NCBI RefSeq assembly: GCF_045679555.1
Contig: NC_092087.1
Span: 87,683,390 to 87,747,389 of the forward strand
Reading direction: 5' to 3'
Origin: Salvelinus alpinus
Lineage: Eukaryota; Chordata; Actinopteri; Salmoniformes; Salmonidae
Length of the DNA: 64,000 nt
Part shown: positions 40,688 through 56,900 of the stretch, piece by piece
Numbering within the stretch: the stretch's first letter is position 1
Layout of the letters: the number at the start of each line of letters is the position of its first letter
The notes under the pieces: model-generated
The model's input: the letters and a program-made list of their open reading frames with translations, nothing else
Told to the model about the DNA's origin: nothing
Database searches by the model: none
Program-made: the position numbers and the translations under genes

Positions 40688-40859
40688 CTAAAGGGGAGGA
40701 AGAGGCCATTATTACAGAGATAGGGGGAGGAGACGACTACTACTACTACTACTAAAGCTAGCTCCCCTCCTATCAGGGTGGGCTCTTCCTCCACCATCAC
40801 ATCCTAAAGGGGAGGGAGATAACATTATTACAAAGATAGGGGTGTAGAAGATAGGTTTC

Positions 40860-40990
40860 TTCCTTACAGGAAGGTTTTCCTGGCCACTGTGGTCTGCTTT
40901 GCTTGCTCTTTGGGGTTTTAGACCACGTAACTACAACACACTGTGACACCTGCTGACGTAAAAAGAGCTTCATAAACTACATGTGACTGA
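40860..40990 (+). mobile_element. L2-like LINE 3'-UTR fragment in an ldb1 intron
   Basis: TCCTTACAGGAAGGTTTTCC, GCTTGCTCTTTGGGGTTTTA and GCTGACGTAAAAAGAGCTTC parallel the 3' end of the LINE at 19505-20610. It is short and diverged. Confidence 0.7.
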
Positions 40991-41006
40991 TTTGACTGCT
41001 ACTTAC

Positions 41007-41152
41007 TGGTACTTGGCTGGACAGGGGGAAGCTGCTGGCTGGACTCTTCTTCTTGTTGTTGTTGTTGGTGGTTCCTCCTCCGGCACTCATGGTGCTGCCG
41101 CCTGACATCTTACGCTTCCTCCTCTTATTAGGGGCCTGTCTGGCTGGTTCAG
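41007..41152 (-). CDS. ldb1: ldb1 penultimate exon (nuclear localisation signal region)
   Basis: 146 nt, two bases completing a split codon and then 48 codons. It reads EPARQAPNKRRKRKMSGGST, then MSAGGGTTNNNNKKKSPASS and FPLSSQVP. The KRRKRK cluster is the LDB1 nuclear localisation signal. The acceptor is CTCTAG and the donor GTAAGT. It joins in phase to the exons on both sides. Confidence 0.97.
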
Positions 41153-41159
41153 CTAGAGG

Positions 41160-41260
41160 AGAGAGGAGAGGGTGGGGGTTAGAGTTGGGGAGGAGAGAGG
41201 AGAGGGGGGGGTAGAGTTGGGGAGGAGAGAGGAGAGCGGGAGAGAGAGTTAGGACGGAGG
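41160..41260. repeat. GGAGAG/GGGTTAGAGTTGGGG purine-rich repeats
   Basis: About three imperfect units of GAGGAGAGAGGAGAGGGGGG with TTAGAGTTGGGGA between the microexon and the penultimate ldb1 exon. Confidence 0.85.
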
Positions 41261-41352
41261 TGAAGAGGTGTGTGCAGTCTTGGAACCCGGAACCAAATCT
41301 TGATGTGTGTGTGTGAGAGTTTGTGTGTATGTGCGCGCGTGTGTGTGCTTAC

Positions 41353-41376
41353 TGGGAGCCTGCCTCTCTGGCTCCT
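41353..41376 (-). CDS. ldb1: candidate 24-nt ldb1 microexon (duplicate of next exon's start)
   Basis: It lies between two constitutive ldb1 exons. The gene strand has a pyrimidine-rich tract and CCCCCAG, then 24 nt, then GTAAGC. Its phase (1 in, 1 out) fits both neighbours; inclusion would add EEPERQAP and turn the following Ala into Thr. It resembles the first residues of the next exon (EPARQAP), and 20 of 29 nt align, including the bases where AATAAG has become the donor AGTAAG. Splicing of it is inferred, not shown. Confidence 0.5.
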
Positions 41377-41414
41377 CTGGGGGAAAGGGGGGAGAGAGGG
41401 AGAGTTTGGTGTTA

Positions 41415-41530
41415 GGGAGGAGGAGTGTGTGTGTGTGTTCGTTCTGTCTGCCTGTGTGTGTTCGCCTGCGCGTTGTGTGTGTGTGTGTGTGTGTGTGTAT
41501 GCGCCTGCACGTTGTGTGTGTGTGTGTTAC
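41415..41530. repeat. GT microsatellites in an ldb1 intron
   Basis: (GT)n runs with interspersed CTGCGCGTT/CTGCACGTT words, repeated twice, adjoining the donor of the 41531-41654 exon. Confidence 0.85.
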
Positions 41531-41654
41531 CTGGCGGGGCCACCATGCGTTGCCACTTCTGAAAGAGGCAGGTCTTGAGACAGTCCCTGGGGCTGAGGCT
41601 GTAGGTCTTGTGTCTGGACATCAGCTCCTGCATGGGCTCCAGAATCACACACAG
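41531..41654 (-). CDS. ldb1: ldb1 antepenultimate exon
   Basis: 124 nt, 41 codons plus one base. It reads LCVILEPMQELMSRHKTYSL, then SPRDCLKTCLFQKWQRMVAP and P. The acceptor is CTCCTGTAG and the donor GTAACA, and it joins in phase to the next exon. It matches vertebrate LDB1 closely. The intron upstream of it holds the giant 31-bp array. Confidence 0.97.
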
Positions 41655-41924
41655 CTACAGGAGAGACACATGACGGAGGGAGGGAGGGAGACTTGAGATG
41701 ATAGAGAGACAAGACAACCATTCTTTGTGTAGTGGAAATTACCACCAGGTGTGAATTATTCATGAAACGAAAGACAAGACTCTCTCTTCACACGATAACA
41801 TGTCCTTCACAGTGGACTTCAGTAAAATGTTATACTCTAGTTTTCAGGCCCGTCCAGAACCCCCCCCCCCCCCCCCCTAGATATGAAAGGTTTGATAGGT
41901 GGAAGCTATATGGCAATATCAGGG

Positions 41925-44900
41925 GACAAGATGAAACTACTACCCTACCTATCAGTACTATATTAAACTACGACCCTACCTATCAGTACTATATTAAACT
42001 ACGACTATACATATCAGTACTATATTAAGCTACTACCCTACCTACCAGTACTATGTTAAACTATTACCGTACCTATCAGTACTATATTAAACTACGACTA
42101 TACATATCAGTACTATATTAAACTACTACCCTACCTACCAGTACTATGTTAAACTATTACCGTACCTATCAGTACTATATTAAACTACGACTATACATAT
42201 TAGTACTATATTAAACTACTACCCTACCTATCAGTACTATATTAAACTACGACCATACCTATCAGTATTATATTAAACTACTACCCTACCTATCAGTACT
42301 ATATTAAACTACTACCATATTAAACTACGACTATACATATCAGTACTATATTAAACTACTACCCTACCTATCAGTACTATATTAAACTACGACTATACAT
42401 ATCAGTACTATATTAAACTACTACCCTACCTATCAGTACTATATTAAACTACTACCCTACCTATCAGTACTATATTAAACTACGACTATACATATCAGTA
42501 CTATATTAAACTACGACTATACATATCAGTACTATATTAAACTACGACTATACATATCAGTACTATATTAAACTACGACTATACATATCAGTACTATATT
42601 AAACTACTACCCTACCTATCAGTACTATATTAAACTACTACCCTACCTATCAGTACAATGTTAAACTACTACCCTACCTATCAGTACTATATTAAACTAC
42701 GACCATACATATCAGTACTATATTAAACTACGACCATACATATCAGTACTATATTAAACTACGACCCTACCTACCAGTACTATATTAAACTACGACCCTA
42801 CCTACCAGTACTATATTAAACTACGACCCTACCTAACAGTACTATATTAAATTACGACCCTACCTATCAGTACTATGTTAAACTACTACCCTACCCATCA
42901 GTACTATGTTAAACTACTACCCTACCTATCAGTACAATGTTAAACTACGACTATACATATCAGTACTATAATAAACTACGACTATACATATCAGTACTAT
43001 AATAAACTACGACTATACATATCAGTACTATATTAAACTACTACCCTACCTATCAGTACTATATTAAACTACTACCCTACCTATCAGTACAATGTTAAAC
43101 TACTACCCTACCTATCAGTACTATATTAAACTACGACCATACATATCAGTACTATATTAAACTACGACCATACATATCAGTACTATATTAAACTACGACC
43201 CTACCTACCAGTACTATATTAAACTACGACCCTACCTACCAGTACTATATTAAACTACGACCCTACCTAACAGTACTATATTAAATTACGACCCTACCTA
43301 TCAGTACTATGTTAAACTACTACCCTACCCATCAGTACTATGTTAAACTACTACCCTACCTATCAGTACAATGTTAAACTACGACTATACATATCAGTAC
43401 TATAATAAACTACGACTATACATATCAGTACTATAATAAACTACGACTATACATATCAGTACTATATTAAACTACGACTATACATATCAGTACTATATTA
43501 AACTACGACTATACTTATCAGTACTATATTAAACTACGACCATACATATCAGTACTATATTAAACTACGACCATACATATCAGTACTATATTAAACTATG
43601 ACCATACCTATCAGTACTATATTAAACTACTACCCTACCTATCAGAACTATATTAAACTACTACCCTACCTATCAGTACTATATTAAACTACTACTATAC
43701 CCATCAGTACTATATTAAACTACTACCCTACCTATCAGTACTATATTAAACTACTACCCCACCTATCAGTACTATATTAAACTACTACCCCAACTATCAG
43801 TACTATATTAAACTACTACCCTACCTAGCAGTACTATGTAAAACTAAGGACCCTACCTACCAGTACTATATTAAACTACTACCCTACCTATCAGTACAAT
43901 GTTAAACTACGACTATACATATCAGTACTATAATAAACTACGACTATACATATCAGTACTATAATAAACTACGACTATACATATCAGTACTATATTAAAC
44001 TACGACTATACATATCAGTACTATATTAAACTACGACTATACATATCAGTACTATATTAAACTACGACCATACATATCAGTACTATATTAAACTACGACC
44101 ATACATATCAGTACTATATTAAACTATGACCATACCTATCAGTACTATATTAAACTACTACCCTACCTATCAGAACTATATTAAACTACTACCCTACCTA
44201 TCAGTACTATATTAAACTACTACTATACCCATCAGTACTATATTAAACTACTACCCTACCTATCAGTACTATATTAAACTACTACCCTACATATCAGTAC
44301 TATATTAAACTACGACTATACATATCAGTACTATATTAAACTACTACCCTACCTATCAGTACTATATTAAACTACTACCCCACCTATCAGTACTATATTA
44401 AACTACTACCCCAACTATCAGTACTATATTAAACTACTACCCTACCTAGCAGTACTATGTAAAACTAAGGACCATACATATCAGTACTATATTAAACTAC
44501 GACCCTACCTACCAGTACTATATTAAACTACGACCCTACCTACCAGTACTATATTAAACTACGACCCTACCTAACAGTACTATATTAAATTACGACCCTA
44601 CCTATCAGTACTATGTTAAACTACTACCCTACCCATCAGTACTATGTTAAACTACTACCCTACCTATCAGTACAATGTTAAACTACGACTATACAAATCA
44701 GTACTATAATAAACTACGACTATACATATCAGTACTATAATAAACTACGACTATACATATCAGTACTATATTAAACTACGACTATACATATCAGTACTAT
44801 ATTAAACTACGACTATACATATCAGTACTATATTAAACTACGACCATACATATCAGTACTATATTAAACTACGACCATACATATCAGTACTATATTAAAC

Positions 44901-47900
44901 TATGACCATACCTATCAGTACTATATTAAACTACTACCCTACCTATCAGAACTATATTAAACTACTACCCTACCTATCAGTACTATATTAAACTACTACT
45001 ATACCCATCAGTACTATATTAAACTACTACCCTACCTATCAGTACTATATTAAACTACTACCCCACCTATCAGTACTATATTAAACTACTACCCCAACTA
45101 TCAGTACTATATTAAACTACTACCCTACCTAGCAGTACTATGTAAAACTAAGGACCCTACCTACCAGTACTATATTAAACTACTACCCTACCTATCAGTA
45201 CAATGTTAAACTACGACTATACATATCAGTACTATAATAAACTACGACTATACATATCAGTACTATAATAAACTACGACTATACATATCAGTACTATATT
45301 AAACTACGACTATACATATCAGTACTATATTAAACTACGACTATACATATCAGTACTATATTAAACTACGACCATACATATCAGTACTATATTAAACTAC
45401 GACCATACATATCAGTACTATATTAAACTATGACCATACCTATCAGTACTATATTAAACTACTACCCTACCTATCAGAACTATATTAAACTACTACCCTA
45501 CCTATCAGTACTATATTAAACTACTACTATACCCATCAGTACTATATTAAACTACTACCCTACCTATCAGTACTATATTAAACTACTACCCTACATATCA
45601 GTACTATATTAAACTACGACTATACATATCAGTACTATATTAAACTACTACCCTACCTATCAGTACTATATTAAACTACTACCCCACCTATCAGTACTAT
45701 ATTAAACTACTACCCCAACTATCAGTACTATATTAAACTACTACCCTACCTAGCAGTACTATGTAAAACTAAGGACCATACATATCAGTACTATATTAAA
45801 CTACGACCCTACCTACCAGTACTATATTAAACTACGACCCTACCTACCAGTACTATATTAAACTACAACCCTACCTAACAGTACTATATTAAATTACGAC
45901 CCTACCTATCAGTACTATGTTAAACTACTACCCTACCCATCAGTACTATGTTAAACTACTACCCTACCTATCAGTACAATGTTAAACTACGACTATACAT
46001 ATCAGTACTATAATAAACTACGACTATACATATCAGTACTATAATAAACTACGACTATACATATCAGTACTATATTAAACTACGACTATACATATCAGTA
46101 CTATATTAAACTACGACTATACATATCAGTACTATATTAAACTACGACCATACATATCAGTACTATATTAAACTACTACCCCAACTATCAGTACTATATT
46201 AAACTACTACCCTACCTAGCAGTACTATGTAAAACTAAGGACCCTACCTACCAGTACTATATTAAACTACTACCGTACCTATCAGTACAATGTTAAACTA
46301 CGACTATACATATCAGTACTATAATAAACTACGACTATACATATCAGTACTATAATAAACTACGACTATACATATCAGTACTATATTAAACTACGACTAT
46401 ACATATCAGTACTATATTAAACTACGACTATACATATCAGTACTATATTAAACTACGACCATACATATCAGTACTATATTAAACTACGACCATACATATC
46501 AGTACTATATTAAACTATGACCATACCTATCAGTACTATATTAAACTACTACCCTACCTATCAGAACTATATTAAACTACTACCCTACCTATCAGTACTA
46601 TATTAAACAACTACTATACCCATCAGTACTATATTAAACTACTACCCTACCTATCAGTACTATATTAAACTACTACCCTACATATCAGTACTATATTAAA
46701 CTACGACTATACATATCAGTACTATATTAAACTACTACCCTACCTATCAGTACTATATTAAACTACTACCCCACCTATCAGTACTATATTAAACTACTAC
46801 CCCAACTATCAGTACTATATTAAACTACTACCCTACCTAGCAGTACTATGTAAAACTAAGGACCCTACCTACCAGTACTATATTAAACTACTACCCTACC
46901 TATCAGTACTATATTAAACTACTACTATACCCATCAGTACTATATTAAACTACTACTATACCCATCAGTACTATATTAAACTACTACCCTACCTATCAGT
47001 ACTATATTAAACTACTACCCTACATATCAGTACTATATTAAACTACGACTATACATATCAGTACTATATTAAACTACTACCCTACCTATCAGTACTATAT
47101 TAAACTACTACCCCACCTATCAGTACTATATTAAACTACTACCCCACCTATCAGTACTATATTAAACTACTACCCTACCTAGCAGTACTATGTAAAACTA
47201 AGGACCCTACCTACCAGTACTATATTAAACTACTACCCTACCTATCAGTACTATATTAAACTACTACCCTACCTATCAGTACTATATTAAACTACTACTA
47301 TACCCATCAGTACTATATTAAACTACTACCCTACCTATCAGTACTATATTAAACTACTACCCTACATATCAGTACTATATTAAACTACGACTATACATAT
47401 CAGTACTATATTAAACTACTACCCTACCTATCAGTACTATATTAAACTACTACCCCACCTATCAGTACTATATTAAACTACTACCCTACCTAGCAGTACT
47501 ATGTAAAACTAAGGACCCTACCTACCAGTACTATATTAAACTACTACCCTACCTATCAGTACTATATTAAACTACTACCCTACCTATCAGTACTATATTA
47601 AACTACTACCCTACCTACCAGTACTATATTAAACTTCGACCCTACCTACCAGTACTTTATTAAACTACGACCCTACCTACCCGTACTATATTAAACTACT
47701 ACCCTACCTACCAGTACTATGTAAAACTACTACCATACCTATCAGTACTATGTTAAACTACTACCCTACCCATCAGTACTATATTAAACTACGACCCTAC
47801 CTATCAGTACTATATTAAACTACTACCCTACCTATCAGTACTATATTAAACTACTATCCTACCTATCAGTACTATATTAAACTACTACCCTACCTACCAG

Positions 47901-50900
47901 TACTATATTAAACTACTACCCTACCTATTAGTACTATATTAAACTATGACCATACCTACCAGTACTATATTAAACTACTATCCTACCTATCAGTACTATA
48001 TTAAACTACTATCCTACCTATCAGTACTATATTAAACTACTATCCTACCTATCAGTACTATATTAAACTACTACCCTACCTATCAGTACTATATTAAACT
48101 ACTACCCTACCTATCAGTACTATATTAAACTACTACCCTACCTACCAGTACTATATTAAACTTCGACCCTACCTACCAGTACTATATTAAACTACGACCC
48201 TACCTACCCGTACTATATTAAACTACTACCCTACCTACCAGTACTATGTAAAACTACTACCATACCTATCAGTACTATGTTAAACTACTACCCTACCCAT
48301 CAGTACTATATTAAACTACTACCCTACCTATCAGTACTATATTAAACTACTACCCTACCTACCAGTACTATATTAAACTACGACTATACATATCAGTACT
48401 ATATTAAACTACGACTATACATATCAGTACTATATTAAACTACGACTATACATATCAGTACTATATTAAACTACTACCCTACCTATCAGTACTATATTAA
48501 ACTACTACCCTACCTATCAGTACAATGTTAAACTACTACCCTACCTATCAGTACTATATTAAACTACGACCATACATATCAGTACTATATTAAACTACGA
48601 CCATACATATCAGTACTATATTAAACTACGACCCTACCTACCAGTACTATATTAAACTACGACCCTACCTACCAGTACTATATTAAACTACGACCCTACC
48701 TAACAGTACTATATTAAATTACGACCCTACCTATCAGTACTATGTTAAACTACTACCCTACCCATCAGTACTATGTTAAACTACTACCCTACCTATCAGT
48801 ACAATGTTAAACTACGACTATACATATCAGTACTATAATAAACTACGACTATACATATCAGTACTATAATAAACTACGACTATACATATCAGTACTATAT
48901 TAAACTACTACCCTACCTATCAGTACTATATTAAACTACTACCCTACCTATCAGTACAATGTTAAACTACTACCCTACCTATCAGTACTATATTAAACTA
49001 CGACCATACATATCAGTACTATATTAAACCACGACCATACATATCAGTACTATATTAAACTACGACCCTACCTACCAGTACTATATTAAACTACGACCCT
49101 ACCTACCAGTACTATATTAAACTACGACCCTACCTAACAGTACTATATTAAATTACGACCCTACCTATCAGTACTATGTTAAACTACTACCCTACCCATC
49201 AGTACTATGTTAAACTACTACCCTACCTATCAGTACAATGTTAAACTACGACTATACATATCAGTACTATAATAAACTACGACTATACATATCAGTACTA
49301 TAATAAACTACGACTATACATATCAGTACTATATTAAACTACGACTATACATATCAGTACTATATTAAACTACGACTATACATATCAGTACTATATTAAA
49401 CTACGACCATACATATCAGTACTATATTAAACTACGACCATACATATCAGTACTATATTAAACTATGACCATACCTATCAGTACTATATTAAACTACTAC
49501 CCTACCTATCAGAACTATATTAAACTACTACCCTACCTATCAGTACTATATTAAACTACTACTATACCCATCAGTACTATATTAAACTACTACCCTACCT
49601 ATCAGTACTATATTAAACTACTACCCCACCTATCAGTACTATATTAAACTACTACCCCAACTATCAGTACTATATTAAACTACTACCCTACCTAGCAGTA
49701 CTATGTAAAACTAAGGACCCTACCTACCAGTACTATATTAAACTACTACCCTACCTATCAGTACAATGTTAAACTACGACTATACATATCAGTACTATAA
49801 TAAACTACGACTATACATATCAGTACTATAATAAACTACGACTATACATATCAGTACTATATTAAACTACGACTATACATATCAGTACTATATTAAACTA
49901 CGACCATACATATCAGTACTATATTAAACTACGACCATACATATCAGTACTATATTAAACTACGACCATACATATCAGTACTATATTAAACTATGACCAT
50001 ACCTATCAGTACTATATTAAACTACTACCCTACCTATCAGAACTATATTAAACTACTACCCTACCTATCAGTACTATATTAAACTACTACTATACCCATC
50101 AGTACTATATTAAACTACTACCCTACCTATCAGTACTATATTAAACTACTACCCTACATATCAGTACTATATTAAACTACGACTATACATATCAGTACTA
50201 TATTAAACTACTACCCTACCTATCAGTACTATATTAAACTACTACCCCACCTATCAGTACTATATTAAACTACTACCCCAACTATCAGTACTATATTAAA
50301 CTACTACCCTACCTAGCAGTACTATGTAAAACTAAGGACCATACATATCAGTACTATATTAAACTACGACCCTACCTACCAGTACTATATTAAACTACGA
50401 CCCTACCTACCAGTACTATATTAAACTACGACCCTACCTAACAGTACTATATTAAATTACGACCCTACCTATCAGTACTATGTTAAACTACTACCCTACC
50501 CATCAGTACTATGTTAAACTACTACCCTACCTATCAGTACAATGTTAAACTACGACTATACATATCAGTACTATGATAAACTACGACTATACATATCAGT
50601 ACTATAATAAACTACGACTATACATATCAGTACTATATTAAACTACGACTATACATATCAGTACTATATTAAACTACGACTATACATATCAGTACTATAT
50701 TAAACTACGACCATACATATCAGTACTATATTAAACTACTACCCTACCTAGCAGTACTATGTAAAACTAAGGACCATACATATCAGTACTATATTAAACT
50801 ACGACCCTACCTACCAGTACTATATTAAACTACGACCCTACCTACCAGTACTATATTAAACTACGACCCTACCTAACAGTACTATATTAAATTACGACCC

Positions 50901-53900
50901 TACCTATCAGTACTATGTTAAACAACTACCCTACCCATCAGTACTATGTTAAACTACTACCCTACCTATCAGTACAATGTTAAACTACGACTATACATAT
51001 CAGTACTATAATAAACTACGACTATACATATCAGTACTATAATAAACTACGACTATACATATCAGTAATATATTAAACTACGACTATACATATCAGTACT
51101 ATATTAAACTACGACTATACATATCAGTACTATATTAAACTACGACCATACATATCAGTACTATATTAAACTACGACCATACATATCAGTACTATATTAA
51201 ACTATGACCATACCTATCAGTACTATATTAAACTACTACCCTACCTATCAGAACTATATTAAACTACTACCCTACCTATCAGTACTATATTAAACTACTA
51301 CCCTACCTATCAGTACTATATTAAACTACTACTATACCCATCAGTACTATATTAAACTACTACCCTACCTATCAGTACTATATTAAACTACTACCCCACC
51401 TATCAGTACTATATTAAACTACTACCCCAACTATCAGTACTATATTAAACTACTACCCTACCTAGCAGTACTATGTAAAACTAAGGACCCTACCTACCAG
51501 TACTATATTAAACTACTACCCTACCTATCAGTACAATGTTAAACTACGACTATACATATCAGTACTATAATAAACTACGACTATACATATCAGTACTATA
51601 ATAAACTACGACTATACATATCAGTACTATATTAAACTACGACTATACATATCAGTACTATATTAAACTACGACTATACATATCAGTACTATATTAAACT
51701 ACGACCATACATATCAGTACTATATTAAACTACGACCATACATATCAGTACTATATTAAACTATGACCATACCTATCAGTACTATATTAAACTACTACCC
51801 TACCTATCAGAACTATATTAAACTACTACCCTACCTATCAGTACTATATTAAACTACTACTATACCCATCAGTACTATATTAAACTACTACCCTACCTAT
51901 CAGTACTATATTAAACTACTACCCTACATATCAGTACTATATTAAACTACGACTATACATATCAGTACTATATTAAACTACTACCCTACCTATCAGTACT
52001 ATATTAAACTACTACCCCACCTATCAGTACTATATTAAACTACTACCCCAACTATCAGTACTATATTAAACTACTACCCTACCTAGCAGTACTATGTAAA
52101 ACTAAGGACCCTACCTACCAGTACTATATTAAACTACTACCCTACCTATCAGTACTATATTAAACTACTACTATACCCATCAGTACTATATTAAACTACT
52201 ACTATACCCATCAGTACTATATTAAACTACTACCCTACCTATCAGTACTATATTAAACTACTACCCTACATATCAGTACTATATTAAACTACGACTATAC
52301 ATATCAGTACTATATTAAACTACTACCCTACCTATCAGTACTATATTAAACTACTACCCCACCTATCAGTACTATATTAAACTACGACCCTACCTAACAG
52401 TACTATATTAAATTACGACCCTACATATCAGTACTATATTAAACTATGACCATACCTATCAGTACTATATTAAACTACTACCCTACCTATCAGAACTATA
52501 TTAAACTACTACCCTACCTATCAGTACTATATTAAACTACTACTATACCCATCAGTACTATATTAAACTACTACCCTACCTATCAGTACTATATTAAACT
52601 ACTACCCTACATATCAGTACTATATTAAACTACGACTATACATATCAGTACTATATTAAACTACTACCCTACCTATCAGTACTATATTAAACTACTACCC
52701 CACCTATCAGTACTATATTAAACTACTACCCCAACTATCAGTACTATATTAAACTACTACCCTACCTAGCAGTACTATGTAAAACTAAGGACCCTACCTA
52801 CCAGTACTATATTAAACTACTACCCTACCTATCAGTACTATATTAAACTACTACTATACCCATCAGTACTATATTAAACTACTACTATACCCATCAGTAC
52901 TATATTAAACTACTACCCTACCTATCAGTACTATATTAAACTACTACCCTACATATCAGTACTATATTAAACTACGACTATACATATCAGTACTATATTA
53001 AACTACTACCCTACCTATCAGTACTATATTAAACTACTACCCCACCTATCAGTACTATATTAAACTACGACCCTACCTAACAGTACTATATTAAATTACG
53101 ACCCTACCTATCAGTACTATGTTAAACTACTACCCTACCCATCAGTACTATGTTAAACTACTACCCTACCTATCAGTACAATGTTAAACTACGACTATAC
53201 ATATCAGTACTATAATAAACTACGACTATACATATCAGTACTATAATAAACTACGACTATACATATCAGTACTATATTAAACTACGACTATACATATCAG
53301 TACTATATTAAACTACGACTATACATATCAGTACTATATTAAACTACGACCATACATATCAGTACTATATTAAACTACTACCCTACCTAGCAGTACTATG
53401 TAAAACTAAGGACCATACATATCAGTACTATATTAAACTACGACCCTACCTACCAGTACTATATTAAACTACGACCCTACCTACCAGTACTATATTAAAC
53501 TACGACCCTACCTAACAGTACTATATTAAATTACGACCCTACCTATCAGTACTATGTTAAACTACTACCCTACCCATCAGTACTATGTTAAACTACTACC
53601 CTACCTATCAGTACAATGTTAAACTACGACTATACATATCAGTACTATAATAAACTACGACTATACATATCAGTACTATAATAAACTACGACTATACATA
53701 TCAGTACTATATTAAACTACGACTATACATATCAGTACTATATTAAACTACGACTATACATATCAGTACTATATTAAACTACGACCATACATATCAGTAC
53801 TATATTAAACTACGACCATACATATCAGTACTATATTAAACTATGACCATACCTATCAGTACTATATTAAACTACTACCCTACCTATCAGAACTATATTA

Positions 53901-56900
53901 AACTACTACCCTACCTATCAGTACTATATTAAACTACTACCCTACCTATCAGTACTATATTAAACTACTACTATACCCATCAGTACTATATTAAACTACT
54001 ACCCTACCTATCAGTACTATATTAAACTACTACCCCACCTATCAGTACTATATTAAACTACTACCCCAACTATCAGTACTATATTAAACTACTACCCTAC
54101 CTAGCAGTACTATGTAAAACTAAGGACCCTACCTACCAGTACTATATTAAACTACTACCCTACCTATCAGTACAATGTTAAACTACGACTATACATATCA
54201 GTACTATAATAAACTACGACTATACATATCAGTACTATAATAAACTACGACTATACATATCAGTACTATATTAAACTACGACTATACATATCAGTACTAT
54301 ATTAAACTACGACTATACATATCAGTACTATATTAAACTACGACCATACATATCAGTACTATATTAAACTACGACCATACATATCAGTACTATATTAAAC
54401 TATGACCATACCTATCAGTACTATATTAAACTACTACCCTACCTATCAGAACTATATTAAACTACTACCCTACCTATCAGTACTATATTAAACTACTACT
54501 ATACCCATCAGTACTATATTAAACTACTACCCTACCTATCAGTACTATATTAAACTACTACCCTACATATCAGTACTATATTAAACTACGACTATACATA
54601 TCAGTACTATATTAAACTACTACCCTACCTATCAGTACTATATTAAACTACTACCCCACCTATCAGTACTATATTAAACTACTACCCCAACTATCAGTAC
54701 TATATTAAACTACTACCCTACCTAGCAGTACTATGTAAAACTAAGGACCCTACCTACCAGTACTATATTAAACTACTACCCTACCTATCAGTACTATATT
54801 AAACTACTACTATACCCATCAGTACTATATTAAACTACTACTATACCCATCAGTACTATATTAAACTACTACCCTACCTATCAGTACTATATTAAACTAC
54901 TACCCTACATATCAGTACTATATTAAACTACGACTATACATATCAGTACTATATTAAACTACTACCCTACCTATCAGTACTATATTAAACTACTACCCCA
55001 CCTATCAGTACTATATTAAACTACGACCCTACCTAACAGTACTATATTAAATTACGACCCTACATATCAGTACTATATTAAACTATGACCATACCTATCA
55101 GTACTATATTAAACTACTACCCTACCTATCAGAACTATATTAAACTACTACCCTACCTATCAGTACTATATTAAACTACTACTATACCCATCAGTACTAT
55201 ATTAAACTACTACCCTACCTATCAGTACTATATTAAACTACTACCCTACATATCAGTACTATATTAAACTACGACTATACATATCAGTACTATATTAAAC
55301 TACTACCCTACCTATCAGTACTATATTAAACTACTACCCCACCTATCAGTACTATATTAAACTACTACCCCAACTATCAGTACTATATTAAACTACTACC
55401 CTACCTAGCAGTACTATGTAAAACTAAGGACCCTACCTACCAGTACTATATTAAACTACTACCCTACCTATCAGTACTATATTAAACTACTACTATACCC
55501 ATCAGTACTATATTAAACTACTACTATACCCATCAGTACTATATTAAACTACTACCCTACCTATCAGTACTATATTAAACTACTACCCTACATATCAGTA
55601 CTATATTAAACTACGACTATACATATCAGTACTATATTAAACTACTACCCTACCTATCAGTACTATATTAAACTACTACCCCACCTATCAGTACTATATT
55701 AAACTACGACCCTACCTAACAGTACTATATTAAATTACGACCCTACATATCAGTACTATATTAAACTATGACCATACCTATCAGTACTATATTAAACTAC
55801 TACCCTACCTATCAGAACTATATTAAACTACTACCCTACCTATCAGTACTATATTAAACTACTACTATACCCATCAGTACTATATTAAACTACTACCCTA
55901 CCTATCAGTACTATATTAAACTACTACCCTACATATCAGTACTATATTAAACTACGACTATACATATCAGTACTATATTAAACTACTACCCTACCTATCA
56001 GTACTATATTAAACTACTACCCCACCTATCAGTACTATATTAAACTACTACCCCAACTATCAGTACTATATTAAACTACTACCCTACCTAGCAGTACTAT
56101 GTAAAACTAAGGACCCTACCTACCAGTACTATATTAAACTACTACCCTACCTATCAGTACTATATTAAACTACTACTATACCCATCAGTACTATATTAAA
56201 CTACTACTATACCCATCAGTACTATATTAAACTACTACCCTACCTATCAGTACTATATTAAACTACTACCCTACATATCAGTACTATATTAAACTACGAC
56301 TATACATATCAGTACTATATTAAACTACTACCCTACCTATCAGTACTATATTAAACTACTACCCCACCTATCAGTACTATATTAAACTACGACCCTACCT
56401 AACAGTACTATATTAAATTACGACCCTACCTATCAGTACTATGTTAAACTACTACCCTACCCATCAGTACTATGTTAAACTACTACCCTACCTATCAGTA
56501 CAATGTTAAACTACGACTATACATATCAGTACTATAATAAACTACGACTATACATATCAGTACTATAATAAACTACGACTATACATATCAGTACTATATT
56601 AAACTACGACTATACATATCAGTACTATATTAAACTACGACTATACATATCAGTACTATATTAAACTACGACCATACATATCAGTACTATATTAAACTAC
56701 GACCATACATATCAGTACTATATTAAACTATGACCATACATATCAGTACTATATTAAACTACTACCCTACCTATCAGAACTATATTAAACTACTACCCTA
56801 CCTATCAGTACTATATTAAACTACTACTATACCCATCAGTACTATATTAAACTACTACCCTACCTATCAGTACTATATTAAACTACTACCCTACATATCA

